DNA of 64,000 nucleotides, taken from NCBI GenBank assembly GCA_947069175.1, contig CAMTDV010000013.1, forward strand, positions 11,852,501-11,916,500, in the 5' to 3' direction. The stretch is from Scalesia atractyloides (lineage: Eukaryota > Streptophyta > Magnoliopsida > Asterales > Asteraceae). Shown piece after piece: positions 58,168-64,000 of the stretch; within the stretch, counting starts at the first letter, position 1, and each line of letters starts with the position of its first letter. Made by a program: the position numbers and the translations under genes. The notes under the pieces are model-generated. The model was given only the letters and a program-made list of their open reading frames with translations. It was not told where the DNA came from and did no database searches.

Positions 58168-59300
58168 TACATTACACAATAAACCGGTCAAACAGTCAAA
58201 GTCAAAAAGTCAACGGTCAACCCAAAAAAAGTCAACATATTTTATATTTTTAATTATTTAATTTAATTTAAAAATAATGTTTTTAAAGATATGAAATAGT
58301 CTTAAACTCGTAAAAATATATCTAAAAATTTTATTAAAATCCTTAATAAAATCCACTCATTTACTATATTTTCCGTTATTATTTAGGTTAGTTAATTCTC
58401 GTTGTTCCGCTCTTCCAACTCGTGCGCATCTCACCATCTCCAATCAAACGCACTCAATGTGAGTGAATCTTTACAAATTCCACGTTTTTTAATCATGTTT
58501 TGGGGTGTATCATGTGTCTTGCTATTTAATATATTTAAATCATTGTGCATACATTATATCATGAACAAATGTGTATTCAGTTTGTTTCAACTGTTTGTGT
58601 GGTTATTGTTAGATTAAATTTTATTATTTTCAGTACATGCAATTTCATAGGCCGCCGCTCCCCATTACATTATGAGCGTTGAGCATGTTCCCCATTACAT
58701 TATGAGCGTGAACCTGGCGTGCCAACATACGATCGGCTCCGTTTGATCGAGCCTTGATCGCACAGACATTTATCATTTTCAGTACATGCAATACGATCGG
58801 CTCCGTTTGATTGAGCCTTGATCGCACAGTTTCATTCATGTTATTTATTGTATGATGTTGGTATGTCAATGTATGCTATCATATGTTATTGTATGTTATA
58901 GTTGTGACTGCTATTGCTGCTGTTTGATTATTTACATTTACTCATTTATGATTATGCACAATTTTTCCTTGATAAACTAACAAGAAAATCAATAATAAAT
59001 GTTTATCTAACAAGGTTCACTCGCCAACTTATGTTGACCCAAAAACCCCCATTTTTACACATGATACAGGTGAACCAGCTGCAGCAAGAAACACATAGGA
59101 TTGGCCTAGAAGAATAAAATGATTTAGAGCTTGGAATTGTTTTGTTTGGTTATTTTCTTTGTATTGTATGGACATGTTTGGATTATTGGGAATGTAATTT
59201 TGGCTTTAATAATTATGAAACATATTAGTAAATATCATGAGCTTTGGTGATAACCCAATTATGCCCCGACTCTTATTCCGTTGCGGGTCGAGGTGTGACA

Positions 59301-61694
59301 CGTTTTGGCTTACCCATACCTTTATATCTAGTTCCAACGGGGACACGAACAGTAACTGTAGATGGTTGGGTATTGCTAGTTATTTCAGCAAACCTTTCCC
59401 TACGACTCTTACGAGGTGCACTCCCGACGGCCTCGTCAGCTGAATCGAAGAACTTAACTACATGATCCCTAAATGAGCACAATGCATCGAAATTGGTAAC
59501 AAGTTTGTTAATAACCGACTGTATATTGTGTTATCTCACGTACAACCCGGTTTACTTCGTTATACCAATCTTCGTCCTCATTCATACCTAAATTAACACC
59601 AGGAGAACTATTGGTAACAGCCTCCCTCGTCCAACTTCTAAGTTTATATCGTTGAGGGAATTCCATCACGTCAAGCATCCTAAGCATGCAAAATATGTGT
59701 GAGCACAACAACCCAAACTATTCGAATCTTTTGCATGTACAGTATATAATCATGTCGACCTCCCGCACCATTACCTATAAGGCACAACAAAAAAACATAT
59801 AAATTCTTACAAAAAAAATCGATTAAGCAAATGACACCATACTAATTCATGTGTCGGATCCAAGTATATTTAAAGTAAAATGTAAACAAACAAAGAAAAA
59901 TAAAGTCTATTATATACCTCGAAGAAAGTGGTGCATGGTTGTTCCCAATCCTTCCCAAAAAAATTTAACGAAGTCATCGATAGTTTCCCACTTTCCAATA
60001 GCACATCTATGAATACCATTTTGTATCTCCAATTGGACATCGAAAAAAATAGTGCGTGTGTATAACCTCACGACTTCCTCCTCCAAAGCAAAGTCTACAG
60101 CCCATAAATCAGCAACCGTGTTTCTAGTGTCATGGGCGTTCTTCCTATGCTCATGTCTTTGAGCTTCAATTACAGAATCAAAATGGCCCAAAAATTCAAC
60201 AAGGGTACACTCCGGGTTGCAAACTGTCCAAAAAATGGTTCTCACTCTCTGAACGAGATGATGTACGCATGAGCCCAGACATGTACTCGTCACGATAATA
60301 CGCCGGTATCCAACTACCCCTTATCTGATAAATAGACTGTAACCATTCATGCTCAGAAAGATTAAAATCATTCATTAAGGTACCCCATTCGCTTTCAAAC
60401 TTCTCGGGCAGTGTAGATCGGTCCACATAATTCAACACAACCTCTTCTTGAAATCTGTACTATTGCAAATCGTAGGGCCAACCTAAAACACCATTGAAAA
60501 AAAATGAAAACAAAATAAATACAACACAACAAAATGAAAAAAATTAATAGATTGAATAAGCAGAAACACCTTAACAGTAAGCTTGTCCTTTATATGCCAC
60601 ATGCATAACCTATGCCTACTCTCAGGCCATGTATCTTCAATAGCCTTCTTCAGGGCTGGGTCTTGGTCCGTCACAACCACCGGAGGAGCACGACCAAAAG
60701 ATTCACGAAAAACCCTAAGCAACTAACTATACGTTTCAGCGGTTTCGTTCCCTATTATAGCGGCTCCAAGTGTAACGTTACGATTATGGTTGTCAATACC
60801 AGTAAATGGTACGAACACCATCTTGTACCTAAACACAAAAAAACACCGTATAAATATCTTTTATATAAATCTAAAAACTAATTAAAAAAAAAACAATCAA
60901 CAAAATTGATTAGTAAACAAACTTGTTACGCCGATATGTTGCATCAAATGACACAACGTCACCGAAAACTGAATAATTCCGCTTGGCCTCCTCGTCTGCT
61001 TAGAACAAAGCCCCTAATATACCATCTTCAGAGGTTGTATACTCCATTGAAAAGTTTGGCATATACTCTTTCTTTCTCAACAACCGTTTAATCATCATAT
61101 CAACATCAAACTCAGGTATGTACCTGTTTATATCTTGCTTAAAATTCTTGAAATCAGATTTGGTTGCCCCAACCTTGTCAAAACCGCCATACAATGTCCT
61201 CATGATATTAAATGCTTTCACAGGTCCAATATTTATTGCACTCAAAGCATTAATCGCTTGCTCTTGAGTATAATTCAATCCTCGGTTAATAGGGAGTAAA
61301 TACCTATCCTCGTCAGCAACAAAAGAGTGGTTATGGTCCTCCTTGAAATAGTATACCTCATATAGATTCATCTCGTTAAGCTTTAGGCATATTCGTGCTT
61401 CGCAACCAGTCCTAATAGAAGTGACCCGACGAGTAGATTTCCTTTTTGAGCCTATATTTGAGGTGTCGACCACTTTAGAAGAATCGATCACCTAAAAGGT
61501 TTGGTCCCTTCCTTTGAGCAAACAAAGTACTTGGATTTAACAACATACTGCAGCTTATATTGGGAAGACTTTCTGGCGGTAAAGCATGCAGCCATCGCGT
61601 ACGTTTAATAAAAGAGGAATGCATTATTCAGTGTGTCGAAAGTCATCTTATCTCTCGGCCTAAGTGAATCTTCCACCTCAGGTAAAAAAGTCAT
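59301..61694 (-). pseudogene. FAR1-related MULE transposase, upstream part, with stops and frameshifts
   Basis: Minus strand from the ATG at 61694. FAR1-type zinc-finger domain (AMAACFTARKSSQY, KYFVCSKEG; then RTGCEARICLKLN, YEVYYFKEDHNHSF), linker (AINIGPVKAFNIMRTLYGG), MULE core with VSFDATY (first Asp, about 60944), VVVTDQDPALKKAI (second Asp, about 60665) and TSSRSESENHF (Glu, about 60250), CMWHIKDKL, then a SWIM finger (YCTCKRFE, LLCSHIFCML, about 59690-59760). Stops replace the family's Trp after GALF (TAA) and after AETYS (TAG), and a TAG sits in the SWIM motif. Frame changes occur near 61490, 60420 and 60210. Introns are likely at about 60830-60925 and 60485-60570. It continues at 40846-40562. 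It would cut the MULE TIRs if intact. Confidence 0.82.
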
Positions 61695-61749
61695 CTTACC
61701 AGAATTAGGGGACAATCGTGGAAGCCCAACAGGCTGGTAATTATGAGAC

Positions 61750-62350
61750 CCTACAAAATAACACCACATCTAACATAAATAACACCACAACTGTATGTAT
61801 TAAAAACCAGCACAAATATCTCGTTAATAAACACTATGAAGGACCACAACTGTATTAAACACCATGAAGGAATACACACTGTATGTATTGAACACCATGA
61901 AGGAACATAACTATATTAAATAACACCGTAAAAACACCACATATAACAGGTAAAAAACACAACATATAACACCATGAAGGAACACAACTGTATTTTAAAT
62001 AACACCATGCAGGACCACAACTGTATTAAAAAACACCATGAATAGAACACAACTGTATTAAAAAACACCATGAATGAACACAACTGTATTAAATAACACA
62101 ATGAATGAACACAACTGTATCAGCACATTCAGTCCGTTAATAAACACCGTGAAGGAAAAATTGTTTATAACATAAATAACACCACATGATATAAAAAAAT
62201 ACACCATGAATTCCTATAAAGAAATAACACCACATATTGTAAGCACATACACACATGGTTTCCAAAGAGTGTTTATGCAGATAATGGATAAACTGAATAA
62301 CAAAACACAATACGATACATGAATAAATAACACCCTGCACTCCATTCCTA
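61750..62350. repeat. Right subterminal AACACC-rich repeats
   Basis: About 30-base units such as AACACCATGAAGGAACACAA plus CTGTATTAAAT, at least eight copies. Reverse strand equals the GGTGTT-type repeats of the left end. Typical of transposase-binding subterminal arrays, though binding is not shown. Confidence 0.7.
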
Positions 62351-62740
62351 TAGATACGCCATTTAGAACAGTTATATTCATTCCGATGACAATAAAAAAA
62401 TAAGTAAGGAACAACCCGCAATCTAATACAGACAATCACCCAACAAAAACATACATGATCCATGATTCTCCATATGAATGCAGCGTTTTCAATAGAAGTC
62501 GTAAAAATGGATTTATCTGGGTATATGTTATCGAGGTTGGATCGACAATCACGTATGAATTCAATCGATTATTGATGAATTTTAAAACAAATATGAACCC
62601 TGTGATTTTATCAACATCTTGCGCAAATCGAATTGAATATCTCCGAAAATAACTGGTTTACGGTTATAGAGTATAATTTCCAAGAATAGATTTTATTAGG
62701 GAAATTACCATTATACCCTAAATCTCCCAAAAAAAACAGG
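62351..62740. other. No gene seen before the right TIR
   Basis: AT-rich sequence. 62670-62760 resembles the right end of the 1.1-kb element (TTATTAG...TTATACCCT...AAAAACAGGACACATGACAC). Confidence 0.5.
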
Positions 62741-62809
62741 ACACATGACACAACCATATTCCTTCTTACCTTTCTCACACTTTTAAATTTTCTCATATGA
62801 ACTTATACC

Positions 62810-62854
<45 letters not shown>

Positions 62855-64000
62855 TTCCACATCAATTTATCTAGAATTTCTTTATTACACACAAGATCAT
62901 ACATCAAGATTACACCCATTTGCATCTACATGATTATCATATTCATCTTAGTACTACATCAAGTGGGTTTTCACTTCAAATCATTCTAATGACTAAAATG
63001 AAGCATAATTATATATATGAATTTGATTGATTATGATAATCCATGATATGGACTAGTAACAATATGCATAGAATACTTGTACTTCATGCTTTGTTAGCGA
63101 TATGCACACCAAGTGTTTGATGAAATGCCTTAGTTAAGAATTCTGCAATTTTGACTTCGGACCATACATAATGATCATGATTTGGGTATGTAAATGAAGT
63201 ACATGTTAAGTTTTTATATTTAACTAAGCATAAGATACGAAGTCTAAGTATAAACGGTTATGTATAGGTATAAAGGAAGAAGGTTCGAGTCACTCGAAGC
63301 AACAAGGAAATCAAGACCGAGGTACGTTATTTATCTATTTCAAGTTTCGCTAGTAGAAATGTTTATAATCATATTGTAGTAATGTTCATATTATCGACTC
63401 GTCGTAAGCGGGTCAAACAAATTGGAATGTTAAACTAGAGAATAATTATTGGTTATGTCAACGACTCGTTGTAAATGGGTCAAATAAGTTAGAATGTCAA
63501 ATTAGAGAATGATTATGCCATTGACTCGTTAAAACGGGTCAAAAGTACTAGAATGTCTAGTTGGAGAATGATTATACCATTAACTCGTTGTGAACGGGTC
63601 AACCAAATAGAATGTCAAGAATTTAAAAAGATCATGCTAATGACCCGATAGGAACAAGTTGAACTAGTTTGAATGCTATGCAAAAAGAATGGTCATGTAA
63701 TTGACCCGTTAAACAACGGTTTAAATGAACAAGAACGATATGTTCAAAATTGGTCAAATAATTAAGGATGGTGAAAGTACATGATACGCAATTTATAAAA
63801 GTGAATGATTATCACGTTGATGGAAAATTAGTTGAGTGTCATTACATGTAATTAATATTATTTCTTGTTATTATATATAGGTAAAGCGCAACTTTAGGTG
63901 TATTGCGTTGCTTGGAACAAACACACTAGCTCTTCTCTTCCATGACACACTTCCGATCTAATCGTAATAAATGGGTCAAACTTTTGTTGTTATAAAATTT
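62810..64000 (+). mobile_element. Possible LTR continuation right of the MULE, running off the window
   Basis: After a TA run (62810-62850) comes non-coding sequence with a minisatellite. It may continue 29813-30265. No end motif is reached, so element type is open. Confidence 0.35.
63385..63745 (+). repeat. 65-70-bp minisatellite, six units
   Basis: Units share ACTCGTTGTAAACGGGTCAA, then TAGAATGTCAA and GAGAATGATTATGCCATTG with increasing divergence to the right. GACTCG and CGGGTC give each unit a small inverted repeat. Confidence 0.78.

Larger units (their letters stand above)
40847..59300 (+). mobile_element. Ty3/gypsy retrotransposon (own length about 9.6 kb), TSD CGTTT, split by a younger element
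   Basis: 5' LTR 40847-43521, primer site, leader, gag (44336-44345, then 53204-54563), non-coding spacer, integrase (55286-56604), polypurine tract, 3' LTR 56639-59300. Five-base duplications CGTTT at 40842-40846 and 59301-59305. Protease, reverse transcriptase and RNase H are absent between gag and integrase, so it could not copy itself. Its LTRs differ by scattered substitutions and small indels (2675 against 2662 bp), so it is older than its insert. It disrupts the MULE transposase gene. Confidence 0.9.
56639..59300 (+). mobile_element. 3' LTR (LTR5) of the gypsy host element
   Basis: TGTAACATTTGTCG...GGTGTGACA, 2662 bp. Pairs with LTR2; differs by scattered substitutions and small indels (for example the T-arm at 56830-56850, and a 14-base gap near 58270). 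Confidence 0.92.
30266..62809. mobile_element. 32.5-kb Mutator-like transposon with FAR1-type transposase and Ulp1-like gene, carrying nested LTR elements
   Basis: The left end GGGTGAGGTTATTGTGAGAA then AATTTAAAAGTGTGAGAAGG matches the right end in reverse (GGTATAAGTTCATATGAGAA then AATTTAAAAGTGTGAGAAAG), giving TIRs of about 50 bases. The flanks are TA repeats on both sides, so a 9-11-bp duplication would be invisible. Inside are convergent Ulp1-like (plus) and FAR1/MULE transposase (minus) genes and GGTGTT-rich subterminal repeats. Without the solo LTR (3.3 kb) and the nested gypsy elements (18.5 kb) it is about 10.7 kb. It resembles Kaonashi-type MULEs, which carry Ulp1-like genes. Both genes are decayed, so it is not autonomous now. 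Confidence 0.75.

Noticed and set aside
63385..63745. CRISPR array
   Set aside because: Units are contiguous, diverge gradually and have no regular unique spacers; this is a plant minisatellite.

Overview
This is nuclear DNA from a flowering plant, most likely a daisy-family (Asteraceae) species. The inference rests on AT-rich, repeat-dominated sequence, Ty3/gypsy and Ty1/copia proteins of plant type, a FAR1-like Mutator transposase, a Ulp1-like gene of the kind carried by plant MULEs, and Cassandra LTRs holding 5S rRNA sequence. Species is not determinable by eye. I see no intact cellular gene: nearly everything identifiable is transposable-element DNA, in several nested layers.

Layout. 1-2898: 3' end of a Ty3/gypsy element (integrase C-terminus, polypurine tract, 3' LTR). 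2899-6151: small non-autonomous DNA transposons, namely a minisatellite-bearing MITE fragment, a 1.1-kb relative of the large MULE with both TIRs, and a hAT-like element. About 6.8-23.9 kb: a minus-strand Ty1/copia SIRE-like element with 5' LTR, gag, pol and a third env-like ORF, all decayed. It is split by a 3.3-kb solo LTR (9504-15767, TSD AAAAT), which is itself split by an inverted solo LTR of the same family (12113-15024, TSD CAATC). 24.4-26.0 kb: MITEs. 26380-27903: a tandem array of Cassandra LTRs.

30266-62809 is one very large, decayed Mutator-like transposon bounded by matching TIRs. Its plus strand carries a multi-exon Ulp1 (C48) protease-like gene (35822-40056). Its minus strand carries a FAR1/MULE transposase that converges on it (61694 down to 40562). 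A 3.3-kb solo LTR (31731-35054) sits in its left part. The last part of the transposase is split by a Ty3/gypsy element (40847-59300, TSD CGTTT). That element's gag is split 10 bases after its ATG by a very young gag-only LTR element (44346-53198, TSD GGCTA; the two 2440-bp LTRs differ at the one base I could find). The MULE itself lies in what looks like another LTR (29813-30265 and 62810-64000).

Two features stand out as possibly undescribed. First, every LTR of the Ty3/gypsy group here carries four tRNA-like modules: one antisense class-II-like module near its start and three sense modules repeated about every 168 bp, with covarying hairpins and B-box-like ends. Second, the non-coding part of these elements carries five copies of a roughly 115-nt stem-loop module with a 13-bp main stem, a nearly invariant loop and a compensatory base-pair change.
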